Numbered from the stretch's first letter, positions 13,865 to 27,287 are shown. The stretch is DNA of 64,000 bases from Cricetomys ansorgei (GCA_026225945.1 JAMJFZ010000289.1:365001-429000), one strand, 5' to 3'. Notes: generated by a model not told the origin, from the sequence alone. Translations and numbers: made by a program.

Positions 13865-14590
13865 ATTGCTAATTTGAAGTCCTTGTCTTGTGCTTCAGCT
13901 GATTGTTCTCTCTGGGCCTATGACTATAGGGTTGCTGGCTTCTGGAAGCATAGTGTCTTGCTTGTCCACGTTTGTGTTTTCCCACTGGATCTAGCCTTCT
14001 GAAGTTACGATGTCTGAGGTATTTCTTGATATATCTGGTCTCACCTTTGGTGGATGGGTGCTTCATTCTCTGGTTGCTGTTTCCCTAATATGGGTCCTAT
14101 CCAAGTGTAGCAGCTATGGATCTCTGAATCCTAGCCAAGAGTGTTTGCTGTGGGTCCCTGGTAGAGAGCTGTCCTGCAAGTCCTAAGGGAATCACAAAGG
14201 ACTGGAGATGAGCTAGAAGGAAAAGCTGAAAGGCGTATCAGGGGAGACCTTGCTCCACACTAAGAGGCTGAGTCCCACAGGGATGGAGGTGGACTGGGAG
14301 GAAGCAGCAGAAGGTCTCAGAGTCGTCTGAGGAGACTAGGATGAGGAAGAGGCAGGAGAATGAAGGTAGTATACCTGACTCACAGCCTCGTGTCTGTGAG
14401 TCCCTGGTAGAGAGAGGTGCTGCTGACTGATGGGGAGTCCCAAAGGAATGGTAGGGGACTAGAAGAAAAGGCTGAGAGGGGTGGTGGGAAACAACTGGGG
14501 GGTACCCTGAGTCCACGCCAAGAGGCAGAGTCCTGAAGGGATGGAGAAAGGCTAGGAAGAAGGGCACCTAGGGTCTATCATGTATAGAAT
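13865..14590 (-). mobile_element. L1 5'-UTR-like block with tandem monomers, antisense
   Basis: Two diverged copies begin at gtccctggtagagag (about 14154 and 14400), giving a period of 246 bp. The lower-coordinate part (ggtctcacctttggtggatgg…) resembles the reverse complement of a rodent L1 5' UTR approaching ORF1. No ORF1 or ORF2 follows. The identification as L1 is inferred from resemblance, whereas the tandem period is seen directly. Confidence 0.55.
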
Positions 14591-15118
14591 CACTTCCTGT
14601 GGATAAATCTTTATTATTTTTAAGCTCTCCCCAAACTATTCTTTCTCATCATTGTCCAGGATTATAGAACTGTGATAGAAAATACAAGGTTTCATAATAC
14701 AATTCTAGCTGCCATTACTAAATTCTCACTAACCATTAGTATGTCTGTATTCTTATAACTAAATTCAGTACATATTCTCCACAGAGATAAGTACTGTACT
14801 TTCCAAACAATGAAGATTCCAATACTTGTATTAATAAATGAGATGGCCAACTCTCACTGTTAAGGAAGATAAATCAGGCAAATCTTTTTAGGTGATCTTA
14901 TGAATACAAGTATTTTATATCCTCCATAAATAATAATCATTTACTATGTTACAGTTACAAATGAAAATTATAAGAATTTAATAAATACCTATCTTTTTCA
15001 GAAAGAAATAAATATATATAAATAAACTACTCTAAACCTAATTTATTCAGTCTTTGGGAGGTGGTAGTGGAAACAGGGCCTCGGTGTGTAACTTGGGCTA
15101 TCTTTAAAATCATAATCT

Positions 15119-15280
15119 TAGCCAGACAGTGGTGGTACATGCCTTTAATCCCTGCGCTCAGGAAGCAGAGGCAGGCGCATCTCTGTGAGTTCAAAGCTAG
15201 CCTGGTCTACAGAGTGAGTCCGAGGACAGCCAGAGTTACAACAGAGAAACCCTGTTTCAAAAAAACAAAAACAAAAACAT
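15119..15280 (+). repeat. B1 SINE
   Basis: A full-length B1 (gccagacagtggtggtac … gcctggtctacagagtgag … gttacaacagagaaac) with a CAAAAA tail. Confidence 0.93.
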
Positions 15281-16539
15281 CATAACCTTATCTTCAGCCT
15301 CCTGAATGCTGAGGTGGTAGATTGTGCACTGTCTTCAGATTATCCAGCCATCATTAACCTTAAGCTTACTAGAGTGCACTCTGGAGAACTTACATTTCAC
15401 ACAAGCGGTGCTATTTCTGGAGAGCTGCCATGATGCTCAGTCTTCTGTGCCATTCCCACATTTGCTAAAGTTATTTCCCGACTTAACCATTTATAGGAGC
15501 CTCACTCTTGTACCCAAACCCTACCAACACATTATTTATGGTCCACTTATTTTTAACATATTATCAGACATCATAGATACACTAAACCAAAGAAGTGTAT
15601 CATCAAATTATGATTTGCAAAGTAACATGGGAAATCAACTCATTTTGAAACAGTGAGATGGATATTCAGATGAGTCAAGTCCAAGACTGGCATAAACCAT
15701 GGAAACCGGAAGATCTGTGGAGGTCAGTGGTCTTTATTTTCCTGTTTTTCAATACCTGACAATTAATTAATGTAAGAAGATTACTGTTACATTTAAAACA
15801 TTTGAAGACTTGACTTGAGCACATTTTATATTTGTACCGCCTGGGGTACAGATATTCTTATTTGATGTGCTATCACGTGACTTTTAATGACGGATCCCCC
15901 TACACACAAGCCTTCCGTGTGTTCTCCACCCTTGCTGAATGGTTTTCAAGTTCTTTCTATAGAAATATTGGTTCTACAAAAACTAGACCATTTGAAAGAT
16001 AATTTGTCAGCCAATCTGTCCTTGAATCCTAACTGGGTATACACTAAGATTCTATATTTGTCTGTGGAGAGACTGGGGCTTCTGTTCTTTAGTAACGTTT
16101 TTCTGAACCAGTCCCTGGAACAGCTGCCAAGTTCCCATGTGTCCAGGAGCCGTACTCTCTAGTGCCCATTTCCCAGCAGCCCTTCCCGACCCCCAGCTTC
16201 ATGCGGGTAGATGTTCTCTAAGTCATGAGTCCTAAGGCCCAAACTTTCCTGTCTTGATCATCACGCTAGCCTCCAACCAGTCTGCGAGCTCCGATGCACT
16301 ATTTAGACTTCCACCCCCTCCTCTGTGTCTGGTATTGAAATACCTGCTCTCTCTTTAAGCTTGGTTGTTTACCACAGAGTTCACTTGTTATACTGTACAT
16401 AGCTTCCACTTACCATGATTTAAATGTGTTAGAAAATTAATTTCCAATACACAGGGCTGAACTGAAACTGAAACTCTTTTAACACACTGGGTCATGGAGA
16501 CTATCCTCATGAACAGTTGAACGTCATTACTGAGGGAAC

Positions 16540-16786
16540 AGGTTAGATATCATGGAAGTGGGCTCCTTAATAAAAGGATAAATTTAGCTACCGTCCTTTT
16601 CTCATGACCTGGGCTGTCTTGCACTCTGTTATCTGCCACAGGACAATGCAGAAAAGCCTTCACTAGGTGCCAGCACCTTGACAGTAGACTTCCACCCTCC
16701 AGAACTGTGAGAAATAAATTTCTGTTTGTATGAATGCCAAGTCTGTGGTGTTCTGCTACAGCAGCCAAAGAAAGGACTAAGACACC
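16540..16786 (+). mobile_element. MaLR (MLT1-type) LTR fragment
   Basis: The 3' part of an ancient MaLR LTR is recognisable by ccagaactgtgagaaataaa and a terminal aggactaagaca. Confidence 0.75.
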
Positions 16787-17079
16787 ACTGTGTGCAGTGT
16801 ACTGTTTTTATTATAGTTTTGTGTTTATTTGTAATTTTTCAAATGTCAAAAATCCTTAGCCCACAGGCCATAGTTTGTCAATACCTGATATAATTTAGCA
16901 TGGTCTAATTATAGTAAGAAAGAAAAGCCATACAGATATCTCAATGGGTACATAGAATATATTTTTCAATATCCAGTGTCAATTCATGATTATTTAAATA
17001 CGCAACATAGAGAAGTAAAGCTCCCTTCACTCAATAAGGATTATCAACTAAAAACCAAAGGCAAATGTACTTCTTTTCT

Positions 17080-17245
17080 ATATTTGTTTACTGTGTGTGT
17101 GCGCGTACGCGAATGTGTGGAGGTACACGCATGACACAGCACGGATGTGCAGCTCAGAGGACTGCTTGTGGGAGCCAGTTCTCTCTTCTACCATGTGTAA
17201 CACCCACACACGCACAGAAAATCAATCGATAAGTAAATAAACGTA
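17080..17245 (-). repeat. Diverged B2/B3 SINE
   Basis: gtgtgtgcgcgtacgcgaatg… then gctcagaggactgcttgtgg, with an A-rich AATAAA-like stretch at 17230. Internally rearranged, so the orientation is tentative. Confidence 0.45.
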
Positions 17246-17464
17246 GAGCAATCACCAGAACTCAGATCCCTAAAACGTGGCTGCTTTCAAATAATAAATC
17301 ATAGGCAACTTCCGTAGTCTTCTGTATTTTCTGTATCTTCTATTCATGAATGTATTTTATTTTATAAATGCGAACATATAAATCTTACTGTTTTTTAAAG
17401 TCTTATGAAAGCCACAGAAGAATATTTATCGAGTATTTAATTGCTTTCAAACAGTATCTTAATT

Positions 17465-17632
17465 TCGTTTCCTGAAAACCCAGTAACTTGGGTATCGTTA
17501 TCCCGAGCTCTGCAGAAGAAAGTGGGGCTGGGAAAGGTTAAGTAATTTGCTCAAGTGACAGAACTGGGATTTGAATTAGAAAAATCCTTGTTCCAAGGCC
17601 AGTGTTTTTTCCACTGAACCATGCTACCTCCC
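17465..17632 (+). repeat. MIR SINE relic
   Basis: Clear MIR 3' half: gaaaggttaagtaatttgctc, gacagaactgggatttgaa, then ccactgaaccatgctacc. Confidence 0.85.
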
Positions 17633-18095
17633 ACAAGAGAACATTTTTACATTACCACCTGCTAGTTCTAATTAAGAGATGGTAATTAAACAATTTTCCA
17701 CTCCTGACAACAATATCTAAGCTACTCAAAATTTAAAGAAACTAATAGGAGCGACTCTATCAGCTGGAAGATATGATATCTAAACATAAGTCCCAACACT
17801 GACGAAAATAAAAGACTCCCGTATGACCCTGTTAATCATGTCATCTATTTATAGGACACGAAGCATAGAAATATCTAATAGCCAAGATGTTCGGGAAAAT
17901 GCTGATCTTGATTAATAATAATCAAAGAAATATAAACTAAAATAACAAATATATCTATTGGGTTGGAAAAATTATGTAAATAGCAACTGCCAGGTTGAGT
18001 AAATGCACAGTTTTCAAACATCTAAGAGCTAATACAATTCGATAAAAATTTGCTGTGAGCCAACTGATAATACATGCACTTTAAAAAGTCTGTGG

Positions 18096-18214
18096 GAAGC
18101 CAGGTGTGGTGGCATATGTCTACAACCTCAGCGCTTGGAAGGGTAACACATGGGGATCATGACTCCAAGGTCAGTTTAGACTATATGGCAAGACTCTATC
18201 TCAAAAAATAAAAT
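18096..18214 (+). repeat. Diverged B1 SINE
   Basis: gccaggtgtggtggcatatg … aagactctatctcaaaaaa. An old copy. Confidence 0.75.
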
Positions 18215-18394
18215 AGTTTGTGGCTTTTAACCAATAATTCCTCATCTACGAGTTAATCCCAATTAAGAAATTACAGATATGTATATAAGGATTTAGATAC
18301 AGGGACATGATCTTATACTACTTTGAGGGGGAAAAAATGAATGAAGATAAGGAAGAATATGGAATAAACTGAATTTATTAAAAATAAATTAGGT

Positions 18395-18640
18395 TAATAA
18401 GGCACACATAAATCCAGTGGTTAACAGAGTTGGAAAGAAGGGAATGCTGGCCAAAGGGTACAGAGTTACAGCTAGACCTGAAGAATGAATTCTGATGTTC
18501 TACTCTTCAGTGACTACAGTCAATAACAATGTGTATTTTAAAATTACTAAAAGAGTGGATGTTAAATGTCACCACAAAGAAATATGTGAATAACAGATAT
18601 GTTAGTAATCCTGAAATGATCCTTCTATAGTGTATGCATT
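18395..18640 (+). repeat. L1 3'-UTR relic
   Basis: The run agtgactacagtcaataac … gagtggatgttaaatgtcacc … gaataacagatatgttag matches the 3' UTR of old mammalian L1 elements. Confidence 0.75.
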
Positions 18641-18721
18641 CACTTTTAAAGCCTCACACGGTACCCCATAAGGATATGCAACTGTGTCTGTGCGTGTGTA
18701 TGTAAACTCAATGCTCTGGTG

Positions 18722-18932
18722 TCATTTCTTGTTTTTTGGGATGGGGTTGCCAATTAGCCTGGGGTTCACTGCCTGGGCAATGCTGGCTGACCAGCACGCA
18801 CGTACCAGGGACCCAGCTGTTTCTGCCTCCTCAGCACTGGCATTACTAGTGTGCCATCACATCTGGCTTTTTCACATGGGTGCTGGGGATGGAGCTCAGC
18901 TTCTCACATGGCTAGCCCTTACTGAGCGAGCT
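18722..18932 (-). repeat. Compound SINE (B1 plus ID), reversed
   Basis: A diverged reverse B1 part is followed by a reverse ID-like part (gctggggatggagctcagc … ctagcccttactgagcg). Confidence 0.6.
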
Positions 18933-19447
18933 GTTGTATAACAGTTTCCCCCCAGATTGCAACATTCATTGGGAAGCTCTTTGAGCAGAGATATATACAA
19001 CTCAGTAGCTACAGGAAGTCCCAGAAACTGACCAGATTCACTCTGCCACGCCCTTCCAGAGTAAGTAATAAAAGCAGAGAGTCACTCTCAGATAAGTCAA
19101 GCTGCCAAGAAGACTCTCAGAAGAACAGCCACTGCAAAGAAAATGCTAAAACCAGACCAGCTGCCTACGGAACAGGTTTAGACCGGAGTCACTTGGAAAG
19201 GACACTCCAATTTGTTGAGCTGCCTGCAGGCTGTGCAGTGAGCTCCAAGTTCCCGGCTCTGTGAGCTGTCACTCATGCTGGGGTGGGCCTTGGTGATGAA
19301 GCAGTCTTTGAGTCATTTCTGCTCCTGTAAGGAACCCCCCACTCATATTGCTGTACGTAACCCCAATAAAACTCATTAGTTCATTGAGCCAGACCTTGGG
19401 GGTATCCATACTTTGGTCTGTCATGGGTTCCCTATCTAAGATGACAG
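18932..19447 (+). mobile_element. Solo LTR, family not named
   Basis: An LTR-like segment has a TATA-like taataaaagc near 19065 and a poly(A) signal (AATAAA) near 19363. The downstream sequence after ctcattagttcattgagcc is typical of rodent ERV LTRs. Boundaries are uncertain, and no target duplication or second LTR was found. Confidence 0.55.
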
Positions 19448-19545
19448 GCTGTGAAGCCCAAACTGGCTAAAAGTACACAGTATAACTAAGGGTGTGGCCT
19501 TCTGTCTCCACCTCCCAGGAATTGAGATTGCAGGTGTGCCACTGG

Positions 19546-19846
19546 CGGTTTGCATGAGACTGGCCCCCACAGGCTCATGTTTGCATGCTCAGTCCCCAGT
19601 TGATGAGGAAGGATAGCTGAGGTGTTGGAGTTGTGTCAGGAGGGGTGTTAATGCTGTGTCTGTCTCTGCCTGTGGATCAGCATGTAGCTCTCAGCTACTT
19701 CTCCAGCACCATGCCTGCCTGTGTGCCACAGTGCTCCCTTGCCATGATGGTAAGTGACTAGCTCTCAAACTGTAAGCAAGCCCCTAGTTAGATGCTTTGA
19801 GTCACCCTGGTCATGGTATCTTGTCACAGCAATAGACTAAGACAGC
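19546..19846 (+). mobile_element. MaLR (MT-type) LTR fragment
   Basis: catgctcagtccccagttg … ccagcaccatgcctgcctg … cacagcaatagactaagaca is the usual MaLR order. It is preceded at 19490-19545 by a short reverse B1 piece. Confidence 0.75.
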
Positions 19847-19904
19847 CAATAGTTGGCAATGTTGGATCGACACATTTAACTCTCCAAAGATGAATAAAGT
19901 CTTG

Positions 19905-20050
19905 CTGTTCTCTTACAAAAAAAAAAAGGGGGGGGGTAGTGTGGATTTGGTAGGTAGGATGGCGGAAAGGATTAAGGAGGAGTTGGGAGACGGAAAACCA
20001 TGATCAGAATATGTGAAAAAAAAATATTTTCAAAAAAAAATACATTTTAA
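19905..20050 (+). repeat. 5'-truncated L1 3' end
   Basis: A G-rich run, then gaggagttgggagacgg … aaaccatgatcagaatatg and an A-rich tail resemble the extreme 3' end of rodent L1. Confidence 0.6.
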
Positions 20051-20224
20051 AAAATTATAACTGGAAAACCTCTACTTTGTTTTCAACCAGTCCATAAAGC
20101 CCACTTTTACATTTTCCATACTTGCCCAGGCAGGCTTGCAAGTGAGGATGGAATGATACTTCAGCCCATCCTTACAAACCACTTACAGACAAGATTTCAC
20201 ACCTTTGGATCGATCCTCTGCTCA

Positions 20225-20545
<321 letters not shown>

Positions 20546-20592
20546 CTATTTATTCTTCAGAGCTGTGTTTGCCAACATAAAGAATACAGCCT

Positions 20593-20766
20593 GGGGCTGG
20601 AGAGGTGGTTCTGTGCTTAAGAGCACTCACTGCTCTTCTAGAGACCAGAGGTCAGATCCCAGCACCTAGGACTCCAGCTCCGGGGGACCTGGTGCCCTCT
20701 TCTGGTCTCCACAGGCACCTGGACACACATGGCACACACTCACACAGACACATATACATAAATAGG
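20593..20766 (+). repeat. B2/B3 SINE
   Basis: Near full-length: ggggctggagaggtgg, gagcactcactgctcttc, then gggggacctggtgccctctt. Confidence 0.93.
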
Positions 20767-20981
20767 AATTTTCAAAATAATATAACGCAAACATCTCTAA
20801 GAATTTATTATAAAACAAAACATTTGCTTTACTCAAAGTAAAAAGTCAAGATAAACTACCACTTTGGTTTTTAAAGTATAATAATCATACTCTCAGTGTT
20901 ATCTTTTCAGTCAAACAAAAACTTAGTAAGTACTTGAAGTTCTAAATAAATACTTTTGTTTGTAAAGATAATGATTCTGAT

Positions 20982-21280
20982 GGGGCTCCCAAGATGGCGG
21001 CAGGGCAGACAGCTAATCCACCAATACAGTCGCCTCCAGCCCCTGGATTCACAGACACGGAGAAACTATTCTGTCACCAAGTTCAGAGGAGAAAATTTTG
21101 AGACTTAATGTGATTGGAAAGACAGCAGACCTGGAAAACCGAGTGTCGGAGAGGGGAAAGAGAAAAGACAGCAAAATTCAGCAAGGGACACAGCAGAGAT
21201 TTGGAGCTAGAGACCTGCTGGGATCAGATCTGGGATACACTGTGTGAAAAAAATCTATTTTCAATAAAAAATAAAATAGG
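20982..21280 (+). mobile_element. Unassigned short retroelement with YY1-like head
   Basis: Starts ggggctcccaagatggcgg, which contains a YY1-type CAAGATGGCG motif as found at the 5' ends of L1 elements. It runs about 300 bp without an open frame and ends in an A-rich AATAAAAAATAAAATA tail next to a B1. It could be an L1 5'-end fragment or a separate non-autonomous element. Confidence 0.4.
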
Positions 21281-21283
21281 AAG

Positions 21284-21440
21284 CAGGGCAGTGGTGGCGC
21301 ACGCCTTTACTCCCAGCACTGGGAGGCAGAGGCAAGTGGATCGCCGTGAGTTCAAGGCCAGCCTGGTCTACAGAGTGAGTCCCAGGACAGCCAGGGTTAC
21401 AACAGAGAAACCAAAAAACAAAAAAACAAAAAAATAAATA
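21284..21440 (+). repeat. B1 SINE
   Basis: Full-length B1 (agggcagtggtggcgcac … cagggttacaacagagaaac) with an A-rich tail. One of the least diverged copies. Confidence 0.94.
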
Positions 21441-21494
21441 ACAGAAAATTCAAAAACAAAGCAATCTTATTGAAGGGACTTCCAACTATTTTTA

Positions 21495-21764
<270 letters not shown>

Positions 21765-21974
21765 TTAAGAATAAGGACGCATTTACAGATCAGCTGCACA
21801 CTCACCAACAAATCAGCAGCGACGAGCATTCTGCTAAAGTACAGCAACTCAAACATTATACAAAAGATACATGGATAATAATAGCTATTTCTAAATTAAA
21901 TAAGTAAACTTGTTCGGGGGCTTCATTTATCAAAAGATTATGCAAAACTCGATCACTCGTGTACAGTTGGTCTA

Positions 21975-22319
<345 letters not shown>

Positions 22320-22673
22320 TTAATTTTGCAACGTCACCGGTCACATGAAAAGTGATTTCTCAGTTATATAGTTCTCACTCATTTATAGTAATCTACCTGC
22401 CCATCCCCCATCACGCCTGGATGTGAAACGGTGAACGCAGGCGACTGAAGCCTTCACGGACCTTCACCTGGAACACCGTCACTCTAGAATGTCACCTCCC
22501 CTTTCCCTTTCTGAAACTTCATATAAATTCGGTTTCTGTTCATAAGTATGCTTGCTCGTGGCCTTGGTGCCGTAACGCTTACATTCGCAGACAAGAAAAC
22601 ACAACTCGCTTTGCTCCAAGACAGTTACAATTCTACAACCACGATTCCTTATTTCTCCCGCGGGGAATAGGTG

Positions 22674-22825
22674 TATCACTGAAATGTGTTTGGTAGCCGC
22701 TAACCACGGTGACAGGGAAACTTACACAGCAATACAACTCCTCGAGGCCTGCTTCTGAACGTTAGGTTAGGGAGAGACGCACCCCACGTTCCTGAGTGCT
22801 GCCCGTCGTGAACTGCAGCCAGAGC
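22674..22825 (+). repeat. Local direct repeat, copy 1
   Basis: The 152-bp copy shares its start (cactgaaatgtgtttggta), its middle (atacaactcc.cgagg) and its end (gttagggagagacgca … cctgagtgctg) with copy 2 at 24200-24352. Identity is about three quarters by eye. I do not recognise the family, and strand is arbitrary. Confidence 0.8.
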
Positions 22826-24199
22826 AGGTATCACCTGCGTCTAGGGAACCTGAGGGTCTCCATGTATGCAACGCGCCCTGCTTGCTATCAGACCATTAGG
22901 TCTGGAATTGCTAATTGTGCTTAACCTTGATAAATAAAATAGTAGCTTCTCTTCCTACAGGCTGGCGTTCCAGATCACGGTTAACGGGTTATCGATGCCT
23001 TCACTTATGTAACCTCATTTTCTCTGCTCTGAGCAGGTCTTAGTCTATCTTGTCTTGTGATGCTATCCATGTGACAGGACCATCACAGAGATCTTTCAAA
23101 ATTCAAATCTAGCAATGTACTTTCTACATTTTTAAGAGTCTCTACTATGAGAATTAATTTACATCTTGTCTTTCAATCAGAAGCACAATAAAATTTAGGC
23201 AATGTTACCAAATCCGATTGCATTGTATTAATTATGGAAATACACACCATTCAAAATGGTCAGCAATGAGCACGGGGCAATCGATGGCTTCCTACAGCAC
23301 TGAGAACTGCCTCAGCAATGCTGCATTCTACCTCACAGATGCTCCGTATTCTAAAACTTGAACTGTATTCCATGTCTTCTACTCCTCAATGTATAAATGG
23401 AAGGATTAAATTTTGTATGCCATGTAGCAGCCAAAATTTGAAAAGCACACTGCTTCACCATTATACATAAAATAAAAAACATCAATTTGATAAAAGTAAT
23501 ACTGTGCATAAATTGTATTCTATTTGTTATTAGTGTATTGAGTTCTGAGATATAAGTTAATATATTTTTATTCTATATGATAGTCATTATAAACATACTC
23601 TCTAAAAGTGTGTGGATAAAGTCATACATAATTTAATTAAAATACACAATTTTTTGTTAATTACTGAGTCATTTAATAAGTAATGAATGACAAAATATTT
23701 ACTAGCACAATTAGAGAGCATTCAACACATAATGTAGAATAGTTAAGTAAATAACTAAAGACAATTATATGTTAAATAATTCACTGTTCAAAGAACAGTA
23801 AATTTTATTTTTCCTTAATATTCAGTATAATGCATCATTTCAATATCAAATACACATATTCTCTGCATCTCCAGGTGCACTGTCATTTTTTATTTGTCCT
23901 CTTTCATTTCAGGCTGGCACATACGGATATTTTTATGTATTTGTTGGATTAATCACATTCCATTTTACTTCCATAGCAGCTGCAACAATACTGAACTCAA
24001 CAATGCATTCAAAAATAGCAAGAGAAGGAAATATTAATTTTCATGTTATATCAAAAATTACTTTTTAAGCAAATATAAAATCTGTTTTTAAATTTTTAAG
24101 TAATATGAAAGTAGTGGCATTTTCAATTAAAAGAGCCTTAAAATAAAAATTCAACATCAGTTAAGTTATAATATACAGCGATTTCTTTTTTTTTTACTA

Positions 24200-24352
24200 T
24201 ACCACTGAAATGTGTTTGGTAAACACTAGCCACTATGAAAGAGAAAATTAAATGGCGATACAACTCCACGAGGCATATTTCCACATTGTTAAGTTAGGGA
24301 GAGACGCATCCTAGGTTCCTGAGTGCTGACCATCGTGAATTACAGTCAGAGC
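24200..24352 (+). repeat. Local direct repeat, copy 2
   Basis: The 153-bp partner of the copy at 22674-22825, in the same orientation about 1.37 kb away. A pyrimidine run (T-rich) precedes it. Confidence 0.8.
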
Positions 24353-25104
24353 GCTAACTAACTGATGCTTTCAGAAGCATTCTTGCAGTACAGCTCACAT
24401 TGTATCATATGGGATACAATTCTATAACAAAGGAGGAAAAGATACTGCAGAGCCAGAGCTACATACTTATTTGCATGACAGAGAACAAAGGTCACTGGAA
24501 ATACTCCTGATTACTTGTCTCGACTATTTCATAATTTACACCTGTTGAAAATGATCTTTTTCTTTCTGTTAAATACATCTGTTGGTCATTCTCCCAACTT
24601 AACGTGACCTTTGGTAAGAAGCACGGTGTAGGTTACACGATTCCTTTTTCCAATAGAACAGGCATGCTTTCACATCCGCAGCTGAAATCCTCAAAACAAC
24701 TTCCTAAACAGCTGACTGCCTGGTGACCCTAACCCTGAAGCTGCAGGGCTCCCAGAGAGGACAGGGAGTTACTGCAAGAGCCCCTCCCTTCCGCTGCAGG
24801 AAGCACGTCTTCACCTTTATTTGTCCTGACAAAACACAGATGCGGGTAACACATCCGTGATGCTATGTGCAACAAACTACAGGTCTTTAGAAAACGTGAG
24901 AAATCTAATGCTACTGGAAGTACAGCTACTATATAGAAAGACCAGAAGTCTGCAACGTGTCTTCTAGATAAAATGGAGCTTCCCAGCTCGGAAAGAGTGA
25001 GAAACTCCCTTTAAACAAAGAGTTATGGTGAATTAATGATGAAGTGTATGAAAGTATCAACGATGATTAATTTTAATTATGTCAGTGACATTAGTAATTT
25101 AATA

Positions 25105-25247
25105 GTTTCCTTTAAACAAGGTCTAACAATGTAGCCCAGGCTGGCCCAGAATTCACTATGTAAATCAGGCTTGCCTTGGCATCAGAATCCTCCTGCTTTG
25201 GTTTCACAGCCGTGGTGCCATGGGCTTGTACAACCAGGCCTGGCTAG
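25105..25247 (-). repeat. Diverged B1 SINE
   Basis: Reverse B1: aatgtagcccaggctggccc, tcctcctgctttggtttc, then acaaccaggcctggc. Confidence 0.75.
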
Positions 25248-26294
25248 AGTCTTGATTTTTTAATACACAGCAATAGCTTCTTGTTAATGTAAATATGATT
25301 CCTCACTGTTGTGACCTTCCTAAATACGAAACCCATCTTGACCTGAACACAATATAGACTTCTGAGTTTCCAGCTGTGGCTTCTACAAGTTTATCAGAGT
25401 ATTCGATAGGAACTGAGTAGTTACTAAGCAAGGGTGTATTCGAGTCATCTCTCTTCACAACAATTAAGATTAAATTATAGAGATGTGTAATAAAACGTAC
25501 TGACATTCCACTTGTGTCCATCTAAGCTTGCACATGTATTCAGAGATATATTCAGAAATCAGATCAAGCACATTTGTCTGTATCTTTACATTTTTATTTT
25601 AGACAAGTCATACCAAAAAGTCCAGCGACCTATATTCTCTTCCTATAATGATTGATATTTCAGACCTTCAGTGGAAGGAGCATCCTCCCCCTGTTTGAGG
25701 TAAATGAGCTCTTGCAGGCACACCATTTGGACATCTAGAAGAGGTAATTTATCTCGAGTGGGCAAACACTATAGCAAAAGCAAAAAGGTTGCCACCTGTC
25801 CAGTATTTATTATAGAGGCAACATGAAAACTGGGGTCTCTGCCCATTGCCTATGAATACATCACCAGAGCACACCAAAGTAGTGGGCAGACGCTACAGGT
25901 ACTTTCTAGAAGTGACTTCAAGTCCTTGCTATTAAACCTCACAAGCAAAATGTTAGTTCCCTGAAGACATCAGTATAGAAGGAGGAGATAGAACAATGGA
26001 CATTTATATGACATTTGCATGTTCAGAAGACATGGCTAACTAAGCAAGTTATTCGTTTCTCTAACAAACGTATTAGCTATGCGCTCAAAAGGGTCCAAGT
26101 CACACAAGTAGCACACTCTCAAAGGCCAAATTCCTAACCAATGCTCCCACATAGTCAAGAGCACATTCTCTCTCCTAGAAGATAGCTTATGTGTAATTCG
26201 GAATTTATTCTAAATGCCTAACTTTGAAAAGTAATCACTGATTGAATTTTACAGTTACTTAATACGCTAAAAGGTATGACTTCCTTCTATGCAA

Positions 26295-26398
26295 GAAGTC
26301 CTCTTCTAACTCCTGCGGGCACCAGAACACATGTGGTATACCTACATACATGTAGACAAAACATTCATCCACAAAATAAATAAAATAAATCAACCTTA
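26295..26398 (+). repeat. B2/B3 SINE, 3' part
   Basis: gtcctcttctaactcctgcgg … accagaacacatgtgg with an AATAAATAAAATAAAT tail. Confidence 0.8.
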
Positions 26399-26549
26399 AA
26401 AAATACTGTATGTAACCAGAAAAATGCCTTGAAATTTTAAACCAATGAATTTTTACTATAAGGTTTTGTAAGTTTCTCTATTATTTATTAATGCACTAAT
26501 AATGAATAAAATATTTTTCTAAGCAAATGCAAATAGATAAAGACCATTT

Positions 26550-26955
26550 TAAGAACTTCCAAAATTTACTCAGTCTGCTAACACACTCTACGAGACAGGT
26601 GATACAATCGTTCCTATTTTACACATAAAGAAACTGACACACTTTTCTTTTTCTTTTACGGTTGTTTTCTTTTGTCATATTGGGAATTGAACTTAAGGCC
26701 CCATGCATGTTAGGAATCACTGAGTTTAAACCCAGAATTTTTTAGCTTATTTTGAAAGAGTCTCACCAAGTGGACAAGCTGGCCTCAAACTCACTCTGTA
26801 GTCAAGGCTAATCTTGTGATCATTCTGCCTTAACCTCCCCAGTAACTGAGATTACAAACCTGTAGCACCAGGCACAGACCACATACATAAGTTATCCAGC
26901 ATCACACGGCTGGTATCAGAATTCCTATTTACATCTAAAGCGCTGCCTCCTTCAT
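26550..26955 (+). repeat. MIR relic interrupted by a SINE
   Basis: The 5' piece (cgttcctattttacacataaa…) and the 3' piece (gttatccagcatcacacggctgg…) read as one MIR once 26640-26880 is removed. Confidence 0.7.
26640..26880 (-). repeat. B4-type SINE (B1 plus ID), reversed
   Basis: A reverse ID-like part (attgggaattgaacttaagg … gcatgttaggaatcac) adjoins a reverse B1 part (gctggcctcaaactcactc … gcaccaggca). Read on the minus strand, the order is B1 then ID, as in B4. It sits inside a MIR. Confidence 0.7.
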
Positions 26956-27149
26956 GGTAAACTCCACCAATTAGTACATAAAATTAATAATCTGTACCTT
27001 AAGTACACAAAGACGGAGGCGTTTTTCATCTGTGTTTACACGACCTCCATGGTGAAGTTGGTGGTGCTGGAAAACTACAATTTAATCCCACTATAGGCTA
27101 AGTGTTGCATAAGATGTTCTGTGGCATTATTTCAGTAAATTCTTTATAT

Positions 27150-27285
27150 GATTTATTCATTTTCCTTTTAACCATGTGCTTCTGCATGTGAGTGTGTGCA
27201 CACGAGTGGGGGTGCCCATGGAGACCAGAAAGGGCATCGGGTCCCCTGGAACTGGAGTTATGAGCTGCCCGATGTGGATGCTAAA
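27150..27285 (-). repeat. B2/B3 SINE 3' half, reversed
   Basis: gagtgtgtgcacacgagtggg … agaccagaaagggcatcggg … ggaactggagttatgagctg. Forms an inverted pair with the next element. Confidence 0.85.
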
Positions 27286-27287
27286 CA

